A stretch of 64,000 nucleotides of DNA from Micromonospora musae (GTDB lineage Bacteria > Actinomycetota > Actinomycetes > Mycobacteriales > Micromonosporaceae): the NCBI RefSeq assembly GCF_003626635.1, contig NZ_RAZT01000001.1:372001-436000 (forward strand). The letters run 5' to 3'. Position numbers and translations under genes: made by a program. Positions 34,877-43,672 of this stretch are shown one piece after another; the first letter of the stretch is position 1; each line of letters begins with the position of its first letter. The notes beneath the pieces are model-generated. The model was given only the letters and a program-made list of their open reading frames with translations, ran no database searches and had not been told where the DNA came from.

Positions 34877-37774
34877 ATGGAAATCCGGCTGCTGGGTGCG
34901 GTGGAGCTGTACACCGACGGCGGGCAGCTGGTCCCTCTCCGGCGGCGTCAGGAGCGGCTGACGCTCGCGGTGCTGCTGCTCGACCCCGACCGGGTGGTCA
35001 GCGCCGAGCGGCTGGTGAGCGTGCTCTGGGGACAGACGCCGCCGGCGACCGCCAGGGCGACACTGCAGGCGCTGATGTCGCGGGTCCGCAAGGCGGTGCA
35101 CGTCGCCGCCGGGGCGGATGCCGACGGGCGGGCGCGCCTGCTGGCTCTGGGCGAAGGCTACCGGCTCTCCGTACCGGCCGATTCGGTGGACCTGCACCGC
35201 TTCCAGCGGATGGTGGAGGGCGCTCGGGCCATCACCGACCCGCGACGGCGATCCGCGCAGCTCGCCGCCGCGCTCGATCTGTGGCGTGGGCCGGCGCTGG
35301 CCGACGCGACCACCGGCACCCTCCGGGAGCGGCTCTGCGGCGGCATCGAGGAGTCCCGTCTCACGGCGCTGCTGGACCGGATCGACGCCGACCTCTCCGC
35401 CGGCCGGCACGCCGAACTCGTGTCTCAGCTCAGCGAACTCGTCGTCGACCATCCCCTGCAGGAGCGTCTGCACGGTCAACTGATGCTGGCCCTCTACCGC
35501 AGTGGCCGGCGGGCGGACGCCCTGGCCGCGTACCGGCACGCCCGTCGGCTGCTCGTCGCGGAGCTCGGCCTGGAGCCGGGCCCGTCCCTGCGTGAGCTCG
35601 AGGCGGCGATCATCGGGGACGACCCCGGCCTCGGCTCCGCCGTAGCCGGTGCGGCCGGTGCGGCGGCCAGCACGATCCCCGGCGCCGGGCGGGGCACGAC
35701 GTCCGGGGCCGGTGCGGCCGGCGCTGTCACGGAGCTGCCGGCGCCACCGGTGGCCGTGGTGCCGGCGCAGCTACCGGCCGGGGTGGCGGCGTTCGTCGGT
35801 CGTACGGCGTACCTGTCCCGGCTGGACGCGCTGCGCCCGGACGAATCCGACGAACGCCACGATCCGACGATCGTCACGATCACCGGCACGGCCGGGGTCG
35901 GCAAGACGTCGTTGGCGTTGCGTTGGGCGCACCAGGCTCGCCGCGCGTTCCCCGACGGACAGCTCTACATGGACCTGCGGGGGTTCGACGCCGAAGCGGC
36001 CTCGGTCGGGCCGTCGGAGGTGCTGCACGCCTTCCTGCACGCCTTGCAGGTGCCGGCGCAGCGGATCCCGGCGATGCCGGCCGCGCAGAGCAGCCTCTAC
36101 CGCAGTCTGCTCGCCGAGCGGCGGATGCTGATCGTGCTGGACAATGCCCGCGACGCCGATCAGGTCCGGCCGCTGCTGCCCGGCACGGCGGGCTCGATGG
36201 TCGTGATCACCAGCCGGAACCGGCTCAGCAGCCTCCTGGTGATCGAGGGCGCCCACCCGATGCACGTCGACCTGCTCACCGCCGGGGAGGCACGCAAGCT
36301 GCTGCTGGACCGGCTCGGCGGCCACCGGGTGGCCGCGGAGCCCGACGCGGTCGCCGAGATCGTCTCGCACTGCAGCCGGCTGCCGCTCGCCCTGGCCGTC
36401 GTCGCCGCCCGCGCGGCCGCAAACCCCGGATTCCCGCTCGCCGCCATCGCCAGCGAGCTGCGCGCGGCGCGCGGCGGGCTGGACGCGTTCGACGGTGACG
36501 AGACGTTCACCGGCGTCCGGGCGGTCTTCTCGTGGTCGTACCGGGCTCTCGACCCACCTGCGGCACGGTTGTTCCGCCTGCTCAGCCTGCACCCGGGACC
36601 GGACATCGCCGCGCCGGCCGCCGCGAGCCTCGCCGGCGTGCCGGTCCGCGCGGTCCGTCCGCTGCTGGCCGCGTTGACCGGGGCGCACCTGCTCTTCGAG
36701 CAGAGTCCCGGCCGGTACGGGTTTCACGACCTGCTGCGGGCGTACGCCGCGGAGTTGGCGTCCGCGCACGAGGCTACCGCCGAACGCACGCAGGCGCAGG
36801 GCCGGCTCTTCGACCACTACCTGCACACCGCCGACCTCGCCAACCGGCTGCTCTACCCGGGCCGGCAGTTGATGTCGCTCTCCCCACCCCGCCCCGGGGT
36901 CGCGGTGGCCGACCTCGCCGCGCCGCCGCAGGCGGTCGCGTGGTTCGCGAGCGAGCAGCGGGTCCTGCTCGGTGTGATCAACCACGCGGCCGAGCACGGC
37001 TTCGACCGGCACGCCTGGCAGCTCGCCGGCATCCTCACCACGTTCTTCCACCGGTTCGGTCTCTGGCACACGATGGCCGCCACCCAGCAGACGGTGGTGA
37101 CGGCGGCGAGCCGGATCACCGACCCGGCGGGCAGGGCGCACCTGCACCGCAGCCTCGCCGTCGCGATCGCCGCGCTGGGCCGCGACGACGACGCCCAGGC
37201 CCATCTGGAGTACGCCCTCGACCGGTTCCGCGAGCTGGGCGACTCGAACTATCAGGCCGACACCCACATGGGACTGGTCTGGGTGCACGGGCGGCTGGGA
37301 CAGCCGGAGCTGGGCCTGCACCACGCCGAGCAGGCCCTGGCGCTCTGGCGGACGACCGGTCACCGCACCGGCCAGGCGAACGCCCTCAACAACATCGGCT
37401 GGTGGCACGCCCAGGCGGGCCGGTACGAGGAGGCGCTCGCCTACTGCGGTCAGGCGCTGGACCTGCACCACGAGACCGGCGAGAACACCCACGACGAGGC
37501 CGTGGCGCTGGACAGCCTCGGCTTCATACACCACCACCTCGGTCAGCACGACCGGGCCGTCGCGCTGTACGGGCAGGCACTCGCCCGCTACCGCGCGGTG
37601 AGCAGCCGCTACTACGAGACGAGGACGCTGACCCGGCTCGGCGAGCTGCACCTGACCGCCGGTGATCCGGCCCTCGCCCGCCGGACCTGGGAGCAGGCGC
37701 TGGCCATCCTCGACGAGCTCACCCACCCGGACGCGGACGCGCTTCGTGACCGGCTCGCCGCGCTGCCCGGGTGA
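34877..37774 (+). CDS. AfsR/SARP-family transcriptional regulator
   Basis: A 965-residue multidomain regulator. Layout: an N-terminal OmpR-like DNA-binding domain (MEIRLLGAVELYTDGGQLVP, about 1-95); the bacterial transcriptional activation domain with TPR-like helices (about 100-250, ending LVAELGLEPGPSLRELE); an Ala-rich linker; an NB-ARC/STAND ATPase (P-loop GTAGVGKTS near 336-344, Walker B RRMLIVLDNARDADQV, GSMVVITSRNRL, and the GLPLAL-like SRLPLALAV); then C-terminal TPRs (about 730-960). Such proteins activate secondary-metabolism or morphological genes after nucleotide-driven assembly. No biosynthetic cluster is adjacent, so the target is unknown. It is divergent from the mycosin operon. 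Confidence 0.92.
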   Translation: MEIRLLGAVELYTDGGQLVPLRRRQERLTLAVLLLDPDRVVSAERLVSVLWGQTPPATARATLQALMSRVRKAVHVAAGADADGRARLLALGEGYRLSVPADSVDLHRFQRMVEGARAITDPRRRSAQLAAALDLWRGPALADATTGTLRERLCGGIEESRLTALLDRIDADLSAGRHAELVSQLSELVVDHPLQERLHGQLMLALYRSGRRADALAAYRHARRLLVAELGLEPGPSLRELEAAIIGDDPGLGSAVAGAAGAAASTIPGAGRGTTSGAGAAGAVTELPAPPVAVVPAQLPAGVAAFVGRTAYLSRLDALRPDESDERHDPTIVTITGTAGVGKTSLALRWAHQARRAFPDGQLYMDLRGFDAEAASVGPSEVLHAFLHALQVPAQRIPAMPAAQSSLYRSLLAERRMLIVLDNARDADQVRPLLPGTAGSMVVITSRNRLSSLLVIEGAHPMHVDLLTAGEARKLLLDRLGGHRVAAEPDAVAEIVSHCSRLPLALAVVAARAAANPGFPLAAIASELRAARGGLDAFDGDETFTGVRAVFSWSYRALDPPAARLFRLLSLHPGPDIAAPAAASLAGVPVRAVRPLLAALTGAHLLFEQSPGRYGFHDLLRAYAAELASAHEATAERTQAQGRLFDHYLHTADLANRLLYPGRQLMSLSPPRPGVAVADLAAPPQAVAWFASEQRVLLGVINHAAEHGFDRHAWQLAGILTTFFHRFGLWHTMAATQQTVVTAASRITDPAGRAHLHRSLAVAIAALGRDDDAQAHLEYALDRFRELGDSNYQADTHMGLVWVHGRLGQPELGLHHAEQALALWRTTGHRTGQANALNNIGWWHAQAGRYEEALAYCGQALDLHHETGENTHDEAVALDSLGFIHHHLGQHDRAVALYGQALARYRAVSSRYYETRTLTRLGELHLTAGDPALARRTWEQALAILDELTHPDADALRDRLAALPG

Positions 37775-37775
37775 C

Positions 37776-38582
37776 TCAGCGCTCCACCGCGCCGGGGTCA
37801 GCGTCGAGACGTCGGGTGATCTCGGCCAGCACGGCGTCGGTCTCCGCGCCAGGGCGCAGCAGCATGAAGGCGTGGATCATGTCCGGGTACTCGTGCAGGG
37901 TCATCTCCGTGCCGGTCGCCTCGGCGGCGAGCTGGGCCAGGCGACGTGCGTCCGGGGTGAGGATGTCGTTGGTCCCGGCGAAGATCGCGACACGGCCGAG
38001 GTTCTCCAGCGGCCCGTTGATGGGGCTCAGCAGTGGCGTGGCGACGTCGGCGCGGCCGGCCCACCACCGCGCGAACCGGCTGAGGTTCTCGGTCGAGGAG
38101 ATCGGATCGTGGGGTTCGAGCGCCCTGATCTCGGGGTTGGTCAGTGTCGCGTCGAGCCACGGCGACATGAGGACGAGGTCCCTCGGCCGCGGCTGTCCCG
38201 GCGGGAGGGACTGGACCAGCGCGAGACCCATGGTCGCGCCGGTGGAGTCACCCATCACCGCGAACGTGTCCGGGTCCGTCCCGTCGCTCAACTGGTCGTA
38301 GAGCCGCCGGAGGGTCGGGAAGACGTCGTGATGCGTGTGCCCGGGTGCGAGCGGGAAGTCCGGCACGACGAAGGCGCGTCCGGTGCGGGCGGCCAGCCGG
38401 GCGATCAGATCCCAGTGCGCCGGCTGTAGCGGACTGACGTAGCCGCCGCCGTGCAGGTAGAGGACGTGCCCGCGGGCGTCGCCCGTAGCGGGGCGCACCG
38501 TGTGCACCGGCCATCCTTCGAACTCGCTCCGCTCGGTCTGAAGCCGTCCCGGCAGGGGTCCGCCGGTGCTGTTTCCGGTCAT
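37776..38582 (-). CDS. Alpha/beta hydrolase, hormone-sensitive-lipase family
   Basis: A 268-residue carboxylesterase. The oxyanion motif HGGG is at 44-47, the nucleophile Ser113 sits in GDSTG (usual GDSAG), and the acid and base are probably the Asp of TNDILTPDA and the His of PDMIHAF. There is no signal peptide, so action on small intracellular esters is likely. The ATG at 38582 begins a normal family N terminus; the upstream open frame is shadow sequence. It is downstream of DoxX on the same strand but a strong hairpin separates them, so it may be only partly co-transcribed. It converges on the SARP gene with only one base between stops. Confidence 0.87.
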   Translation of the reverse strand: MTGNSTGGPLPGRLQTERSEFEGWPVHTVRPATGDARGHVLYLHGGGYVSPLQPAHWDLIARLAARTGRAFVVPDFPLAPGHTHHDVFPTLRRLYDQLSDGTDPDTFAVMGDSTGATMGLALVQSLPPGQPRPRDLVLMSPWLDATLTNPEIRALEPHDPISSTENLSRFARWWAGRADVATPLLSPINGPLENLGRVAIFAGTNDILTPDARRLAQLAAEATGTEMTLHEYPDMIHAFMLLRPGAETDAVLAEITRRLDADPGAVER

Positions 38583-38692
38583 CGATGCGTTCCTTCGGCT
38601 TGCTGTCTGAGGAGGTTTCGAACGGTTCACGTGCTCTGCGGCATCGACGGCTCGAATGCCGGACCGTCCCCGCGCCATCGGTTGCCGTCGCA

Positions 38693-38730
38693 CGAGGGTG
38701 GATCCCCCGCTCCGGGCGGATCCACCCTCG
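38693..38730 (-). terminator. Hairpin between doxX and the hydrolase
   Basis: A perfect 13-bp inverted repeat (38693-38705 with 38718-38730), whose inner CCCG/CGGG can extend the stem, lies 10 bp past the DoxX stop. It is likely a terminator or attenuator for the downstream hydrolase. Confidence 0.75.
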
Positions 38731-38740
38731 GTCCTGCGGA

Positions 38741-39091
38741 TCAGGACACGGCGGAGGCCAGACGCAGTGCGGTGGCGGCGAGCGAGACGACGAGCAGCAG
38801 GGCGGGCGGGAGGACCGCCCGGTCGCCGACGCGAAGGTGCGCGGCGATTGCTCCGGCGAAGTAGAGCACCAGGCCGATGCCGGCCGCGACGCCGAGCGGC
38901 CACCACGCGAGACCGACAAGCAGCCCCGCAGCGCCCGCGAGTTCGAGGAAGGCGAGCAGCGGGCGCAGCCGCGTGGCCCCGACCCGTTCCAGGGTCTTCA
39001 TCTGTTGCGGGTCTCGCTTCAGCTTTCCGGCGGCGGACACCGCCAGCAGGGCCGCGAAGGCGATGCTGACAACAAGGGTGGCGACGAACAT
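38741..39091 (-). CDS. DoxX-family membrane protein
   Basis: A 116-residue protein with four hydrophobic segments; family signatures are SAAGKLKRDPQQMKTLERVG and LRPLLAFLELAGAAGLLVGL. DoxX-like proteins are small quinone- or thiol-associated membrane proteins of uncertain biochemical role. GGAG lies 6 bp before the ATG. It is divergent from a TetR regulator across two palindromic operators, so it is the probable main target of that repressor. Confidence 0.85.
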   Translation of the reverse strand: MFVATLVVSIAFAALLAVSAAGKLKRDPQQMKTLERVGATRLRPLLAFLELAGAAGLLVGLAWWPLGVAAGIGLVLYFAGAIAAHLRVGDRAVLPPALLLVVSLAATALRLASAVS

Positions 39092-39142
39092 TCGTGACTC
39101 CAGGGGGCAGCGGTACGGCAGGGCGGAGGGACCCTCCCTGTT

Positions 39143-39160
39143 CCGGAGAGCAATCTCCGG
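39143..39160. promoter_or_regulatory. Palindromic operator 1 in the doxX-tetR intergenic region
   Basis: CCGGAGAGCAATCTCCGG is a perfect 7-bp inverted repeat with a 4-bp centre, of the size bound by TetR-family dimers. Confidence 0.7.
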
Positions 39161-39172
39161 TACACGGTATAA

Positions 39173-39188
39173 CGGAGATCTGTCTCCG
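39173..39188. promoter_or_regulatory. Palindromic operator 2 in the doxX-tetR intergenic region
   Basis: CGGAGATCTGTCTCCG repeats the half-site CGGAGA of operator 1 with the same 4-bp spacing; the two centres are 29 bp apart. Paired sites with a common half-site strongly suggest control of both divergent genes by the TetR protein. Confidence 0.7.
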
Positions 39189-39210
39189 GTATTCCGGGTA
39201 CCATGTCCCC

Positions 39211-39918
39211 GTGGAGCAGACGACGAGCGAACGCGACGAGGGACGGCGTCCGCGCGCCGAACGCCGGGACAGCATCCGCAATCGCGAGCGGATCATCAGC
39301 GCGGCAGAGGCGCTCTTCACCGGCGAGGGCCTCGACGCGCCGATCGACAAGATCGTCACCGCGGCGGGCGTCTCTCCCGGCACGCTCTACCGGCACTTCC
39401 CGTCCCGCGTCCAACTCTGGGAGGCGGTCCTCGACCAGCCACTGCACGCCGCGCTGGAGCTGGTCGAACGGGCGCTCGGAAACCCGGACCGATGGGCGGG
39501 GGTCGCGGAGTTCGTCATGGCCACGTGCGCGCTGGAGGCGGAGCGCGGCGGCTACCTCAACCTCATGACCACGCGCTTCGACGGCTCCCCCCGGCTGGTG
39601 GAGCTGCGTGGGCAGATCCAGCGACGCATCGAGGAGCTCTTCGACCGGGCTCGGGAGGAGGGGGCCGTCCGCCCGGACTTCACCGTCGAGGACCTCATCT
39701 TCATCACGCTGTCCAACAGCCGGGTCGCCGAGGTCACCCGAACGGTCGCACCGGGCGCGTGGCGGCGCAACGCGGAGCTCTTCCTCGACAGCATCCGTCC
39801 GGAACGCGCCCATCCGCTGACTCAGCCACCCATGAGGCCGAGCCAGGTGGCGCGCGCCATGATGCGACCGCCGGCCGGCCGAATCCGGTCGGCCGCGGCC
39901 GAGAAGAGCGCGAAGTAA
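39211..39918 (+). CDS. TetR-family transcriptional regulator
   Basis: A 235-residue repressor. The N-terminal HTH (RERIISAAEALFTGEGLDAPIDKI ... GVSPGTLYRHFPSR, ends quoted only) is at about 25-70, followed by an all-helical ligand domain. The GTG at 39211 follows the operator region closely. The C-terminal 35 residues are a basic, proline-containing extension. The two matched palindromes upstream and the divergent DoxX and hydrolase genes make these the probable regulon. The inducer is unknown. Confidence 0.88.
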   Translation: MEQTTSERDEGRRPRAERRDSIRNRERIISAAEALFTGEGLDAPIDKIVTAAGVSPGTLYRHFPSRVQLWEAVLDQPLHAALELVERALGNPDRWAGVAEFVMATCALEAERGGYLNLMTTRFDGSPRLVELRGQIQRRIEELFDRAREEGAVRPDFTVEDLIFITLSNSRVAEVTRTVAPGAWRRNAELFLDSIRPERAHPLTQPPMRPSQVARAMMRPPAGRIRSAAAEKSAK

Positions 39919-39987
39919 CCACGCCAGCCCGCACTACTTCCTCCATTCGCCCCGTGTCCGGCGAACAGGCGATTACCGTACGTAAGC

Positions 39988-41196
39988 GTGACCACCATTC
40001 GGGTTACCTCCGTGGCGCTCGGCGCCATTCTGGCCCTGCCCGCCGTCGCGATCGCGCCACCGGCGCGGACGACCGCCGCACCGCCCGTGCCCTGTCCGGC
40101 GGTGAAGCCACCGACACCGGCGCCGGCTCTCCCGTCTCCGCCGCCGGTTGACCCCGCGCGGCGAGCGGTCGGCGGTGCGGCCCTCGCGACGGCCGGGCTC
40201 GCGATCGCGCCCGGCGCGCCGAAGCCGCCCGCGGTGACCGCCACCTCGTGGCTCGTGGCGGACCTGAAGACCGGCGAGGTGCTGGGCGGCTGCGGGCCGC
40301 ACGAGCACCGGACGCCGGCCAGCGTGCAGAAACTGCTGCTGGCCGCCGCGCTGATGCCCCGGCTCGACCCGAGCCAGGAGGTGGAGGTGGCGCGGTCGGA
40401 CCTGCGCGACCTCGATCCGGAGAGCTCGCTGATGGGGGTACGGGCCGGCGGCCGGTACGCGGTCGAGGACCTGTGGCTGGGGCTGCTGCTCTGCTCGGGC
40501 AACGACGCAGCCAACGTGCTCGCCCGCCTCGGCGGCGGCAGCACCGGCCGGCAGGGCGGCGTCGACGCGATGAACGAGGAGGCCCGGCGGCTGCGGGCGT
40601 ACCAGACCCACGCGGTGACGCCCTCGGGCCTCGACGGCCCCGGCCAGTACACCAGCGCGTACGACCTCGCGTTGATCGCGCGGGCCACCTTCGCCCGCGA
40701 CGACTTCCGCCGCTACGTGGCGACCCCGGTGGCGCGGATACCGGCCCGCCCCGGCAGCCCGGCGTTCGAGATCACGCACGACAACACCCTGCTCGGCAAC
40801 TACCCGGGCACGCTCGGAGGCAAGACCGGCTTCACCGACCTGGCCCGGCAGACGTACGTCGGGGTGGCCGAACGCGACGGCCGGCGGCTCGCGGTCACCC
40901 TGCTCGGCGCGGAGACCGCCCCGCTGGGCAGTCTGGGCGAGTCGGCGGCGCTGCTCAACTGGGGGTTCGCACTTGCGCGCGGCGCCTCCGTCGGTCACCT
41001 CGTGGCACCCGAGGAGAAGAAGTACGACCAGCCCGTGGTGCCGGTCAAGGGTGAGCGCGAGGAGGAGGCGGCCGAGAGCACCTCGCTGCTGCTGCCCGTC
41101 GGGCTCGGTCTCGGCGGGGTCTTCGTCCTGACCCTCGCCCTCGTGGTGATCCCGTGGCGACGCCGGAGCAACCGATCGAAGTCCGATCGGCCCTGA
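39988..41196 (+). CDS. D-alanyl-D-alanine carboxypeptidase (S11 type), membrane anchored
   Basis: A 402-residue penicillin-binding protein of the DacC/PbpG type. It has an N-terminal export signal, a Pro-rich stretch (about 30-58), then the catalytic domain with SxxK (Ser112-VQ-Lys115), SGN (170-172) and KTG (279-281). One transmembrane helix ([20 protein letters not shown]) and a basic tail end the protein. It trims D-Ala from peptidoglycan pentapeptides outside the membrane. The GTG start has no clear Shine-Dalgarno, and a TAC-like -10 lies just upstream, suggesting a leaderless message. It ends about 80 bp before the alcohol dehydrogenase gene. Confidence 0.9.
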   Translation: MTTIRVTSVALGAILALPAVAIAPPARTTAAPPVPCPAVKPPTPAPALPSPPPVDPARRAVGGAALATAGLAIAPGAPKPPAVTATSWLVADLKTGEVLGGCGPHEHRTPASVQKLLLAAALMPRLDPSQEVEVARSDLRDLDPESSLMGVRAGGRYAVEDLWLGLLLCSGNDAANVLARLGGGSTGRQGGVDAMNEEARRLRAYQTHAVTPSGLDGPGQYTSAYDLALIARATFARDDFRRYVATPVARIPARPGSPAFEITHDNTLLGNYPGTLGGKTGFTDLARQTYVGVAERDGRRLAVTLLGAETAPLGSLGESAALLNWGFALARGASVGHLVAPEEKKYDQPVVPVKGEREEEAAESTSLLLPVGLGLGGVFVLTLALVVIPWRRRSNRSKSDRP

Positions 41197-41279
41197 CGAG
41201 GACGCCGCCTACGGAGTGCGCCGCCACGGCCACCGGGGGCGGGGTGTGCACGGCGACCCGGGCATGTGAGGATCCGCGC

Positions 41280-42329
41280 ATGCGTGCGGTGATCTTCGAC
41301 GAGTTCGGTGCCCGGCCCGAGGTCCGCGAGGTTCCCGACCCGACGCCGCCGCCCGGGGGCGTGGTCATCCGGGTCGAGGCGACCGGGCTGTGCCGCAGCG
41401 ACTGGCACGGCTGGCAGGGGCACGACCCCGACATCCGCGCGCCGCACGTGCCCGGCCACGAATTCGCCGGCGTCGTCGCGGCCGTCGGCGAGGGGGTACG
41501 CGGGTGGCGGCGCGGCGACCGGGTCACCGCGCCGTTCGTCTGCGCGTGCGGGCAGTGCCCGGCCTGCCTCGCCGGTGACCAGCAGGTGTGCGAGCGGCAG
41601 ACCCAGCCGGGCTTCACGCACTGGGGGTCGTTCGCCGAGTACGTGGCGGTGCACCACGCGAACGTCAACCTGGTCCGGCTCCCCGACGACCTGGGTTACC
41701 CGGCCGCGGCGGCGCTGGGTTGCCGCTTCGCCACCGCGTTCCGGGCGGTGGTCGCCCAGGGGCGGGTCGCCACCGGCGAGTGGGTGGCCGTGCACGGCTG
41801 CGGCGGCGTCGGTCTCTCCGCGGTGATGATCGCGGCGGCGTGCGGCGCTCGGGTGGTGGCCGTGGACGTCTCCCCCGCCGCGCTGGAGTCGGCCCGCCGC
41901 TTCGGGGCCGCGGTCGGCGTGGACGCGAGCGCCTTCACCGGCCCGGGCGAGGTGGCCGCGGCCGTCCGCGAGGCGACCGGCGGCGGCGCTCATCTCTCGC
42001 TGGACGCGCTGGGCGCTCAGGCGACCTGCGTCGCCTCGATCGAGGGCCTCCGGCGGCGCGGGCGGCACGTGCAGGTCGGTCTCCTGCCGGCCGCGCAGGG
42101 GCGTCCGGCGGTGCCGATGGAGCTGGTGATCGCGTACGAGCTGGAGCTGCGCGGCAGTCACGGCATGGCGGCGCACGCCTATCCGGAGCTGCTGCGGATG
42201 GTCGAGGCCGGGGTGCTGCGCCCCGCCGACCTGGTCACCCGCACCATCGGCCTCGACGAGGTGCCCGAGGCGCTGACCACCATGGACGGACCCGGCTTCG
42301 GCGGGATGTGTCTCGTCCGGCCCTGGTGA
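41280..42329 (+). CDS. Zinc-dependent alcohol dehydrogenase (MDR superfamily)
   Basis: A 349-residue medium-chain dehydrogenase. Catalytic-zinc ligands are Cys38 (GLCRSDWHG) and His60-Glu61 (GHEFAG); structural-zinc cysteines are 90, 93, 96 and 104. The cofactor motif [14 protein letters not shown] departs slightly from GxGxxG spacing but is typical; the Asp ending beta-2 (VAVDVS) predicts NAD+ preference. The substrate is an unidentified alcohol or aldehyde. The ATG at 41280 gives a standard N terminus. It converges on the HTH-citrate synthase gene. Confidence 0.9.
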   Translation: MRAVIFDEFGARPEVREVPDPTPPPGGVVIRVEATGLCRSDWHGWQGHDPDIRAPHVPGHEFAGVVAAVGEGVRGWRRGDRVTAPFVCACGQCPACLAGDQQVCERQTQPGFTHWGSFAEYVAVHHANVNLVRLPDDLGYPAAAALGCRFATAFRAVVAQGRVATGEWVAVHGCGGVGLSAVMIAAACGARVVAVDVSPAALESARRFGAAVGVDASAFTGPGEVAAAVREATGGGAHLSLDALGAQATCVASIEGLRRRGRHVQVGLLPAAQGRPAVPMELVIAYELELRGSHGMAAHAYPELLRMVEAGVLRPADLVTRTIGLDEVPEALTTMDGPGFGGMCLVRPW

Positions 42330-42401
42330 CCCGACCGGCGGCTCGCGCTTCCGGGCCGCACCGCCAGTCCGGCTGCCGGTTCCGTGCTTCGGCGTCGGAC
42401 T

Positions 42402-43604
42402 TCACGCCGATTGCGGAGTCGGCCCGGTGTAGCCACTGCTCCAGCGGAACCGGTTGCTCGGCTGGGCGTACTCCTCGACGACGTGTGCGACCCAGCCCGC
42501 GGTACGCGCGATGGCGAAGATCACCTCGGCCGCGCCGGGTCCCATGCCGCTCGCGTGTGCCAGCACGGCCACGGCGAAGTCGATGTTGGGCCGGCTGCCC
42601 CGCCGCAGCGCCGTCGCGATCAGCTCGTCCACGGTGCGACGCAACCCGTCGGGCAGCGGGAGCGGCGCGACCAGGTCGAGGAGGGCGGCCGCGCGGGGGT
42701 CGCCGTCCGGGTAGCGCGGATGCCCGAATCCGGGCAGGCCACCGCCGCGCAGCGATTCGGCGATCGCGGCCGCCGTCCCGTCCCGCACGGCGGACTCGAT
42801 CATCCGGTGGACCGTGCCGCCGACGGCGCCGTGCATCGGCCCGTCGAGCGCGCCCAGACCGGCCAGTACCGCGGCGTACGGGTTCGCCCGGGTCGATGCC
42901 GCGACCCGTACCGCGATGGTCGAGGCGGCCAGGTCGTGGTCGGCGAGCAGGACGAGGGCGGCGTTGAGTGCCCGCAGACCCTCCACGGTCGCCGGCTCGC
43001 GGGTCAGCCGGGGCCAGAGGCGGGCCGCCAGGCTGTGGTCGTCGGCGATCGCGCTCCCCGCAAGGGGCAGCGCGTCGACCATGGTGGCCAGCAGGACGGG
43101 CCCGATCGCGACCACGGTGGCCGGCGCCAGGTCGAAGCGGAGCGGATCGAGCGCGGCCGCGAGGGCGACGACCACCGGAAGCCGGTCGAAGGTTCGGGCG
43201 TGGGCCGGCAGGTGGGCGGCGGCTCGTCTCGCCCCGTCGACGGTCTCGGCGGGGCCCGCGAAGCGCTCCGCCCGCCGCTGCCCCGTCCAGAGCCATCGGG
43301 CGACCTCTTCGAAGGGGGTGACCGGGGCGAGCTTCGCGGCGTCGAGTCCCCGGTAGTGCAGCCGCCCGTAGGCGATCAGTGTGGTGGCGGTCCGCATCGT
43401 CGCGGCGGTGTCCCGCTCCGGCCGCGTCCCCTGGGTACGGGCGGCCAACCGTTCGACGTCGGCCAGTCGGAAGCGGCTGGTCCGCTCGCCGGGAACCTTG
43501 ACCCGGGCGAGCAGCCCTCGGCTGACGTACGCGTAGACGGTCTCGGGTTTGATGCGCAGCCGGTGGGCCACCTCGGCGGTCGTCAGCAGCTGCTCCTCGG
43601 ACAT
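42402..43604 (-). CDS. Citrate synthase-like protein with N-terminal helix-turn-helix domain
   Basis: A 400-residue fusion. Residues 1-55 are an excisionase/BldC/MerR-type HTH (LLTTAEVAHRLRIKPETVYA, then SRFRLADVERLA). The rest is a citrate synthase fold, apparently with catalytic residues kept: His of LADHDLAAST, His of GPMHGAV, Asp of NIDFAVAVL, and GFGHPRYPDGDPRA. It may be an active enzyme that also binds DNA, or a regulator that senses oxaloacetate, citrate or acetyl-CoA. It is divergent from a classical citrate synthase gene 68 bp away, the natural candidate target. HTH-citrate synthase fusions are known in actinobacteria, but their function is, to my knowledge, not settled. Confidence 0.88.
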   Translation of the reverse strand: MSEEQLLTTAEVAHRLRIKPETVYAYVSRGLLARVKVPGERTSRFRLADVERLAARTQGTRPERDTAATMRTATTLIAYGRLHYRGLDAAKLAPVTPFEEVARWLWTGQRRAERFAGPAETVDGARRAAAHLPAHARTFDRLPVVVALAAALDPLRFDLAPATVVAIGPVLLATMVDALPLAGSAIADDHSLAARLWPRLTREPATVEGLRALNAALVLLADHDLAASTIAVRVAASTRANPYAAVLAGLGALDGPMHGAVGGTVHRMIESAVRDGTAAAIAESLRGGGLPGFGHPRYPDGDPRAAALLDLVAPLPLPDGLRRTVDELIATALRRGSRPNIDFAVAVLAHASGMGPGAAEVIFAIARTAGWVAHVVEEYAQPSNRFRWSSGYTGPTPQSA

Positions 43605-43672
43605 GTGGCCATGCTCTCATGTTGACTGGATCAATGTTGACCAGGCTGTCCGGCGAACGTGAGGCTGCCCGC
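43605..43672. promoter_or_regulatory. Divergent promoter region between the two citrate synthase genes
   Basis: This 68-bp region carries a direct repeat of ATGTTGAC (43619-43626 and 43633-43640, one and a half helical turns apart), and TTGACTGGATCAA contains an inverted TTGA/TCAA. Direct or inverted repeats of this kind suit a MerR/BldC-like DNA-binding domain. Confidence 0.5.

Noticed and set aside
34877..37774. A secondary-metabolite cluster around the SARP regulator
   Set aside because: Neighbours are a protease pair, an esterase and DoxX; no polyketide, peptide or terpene biosynthetic enzyme is adjacent.
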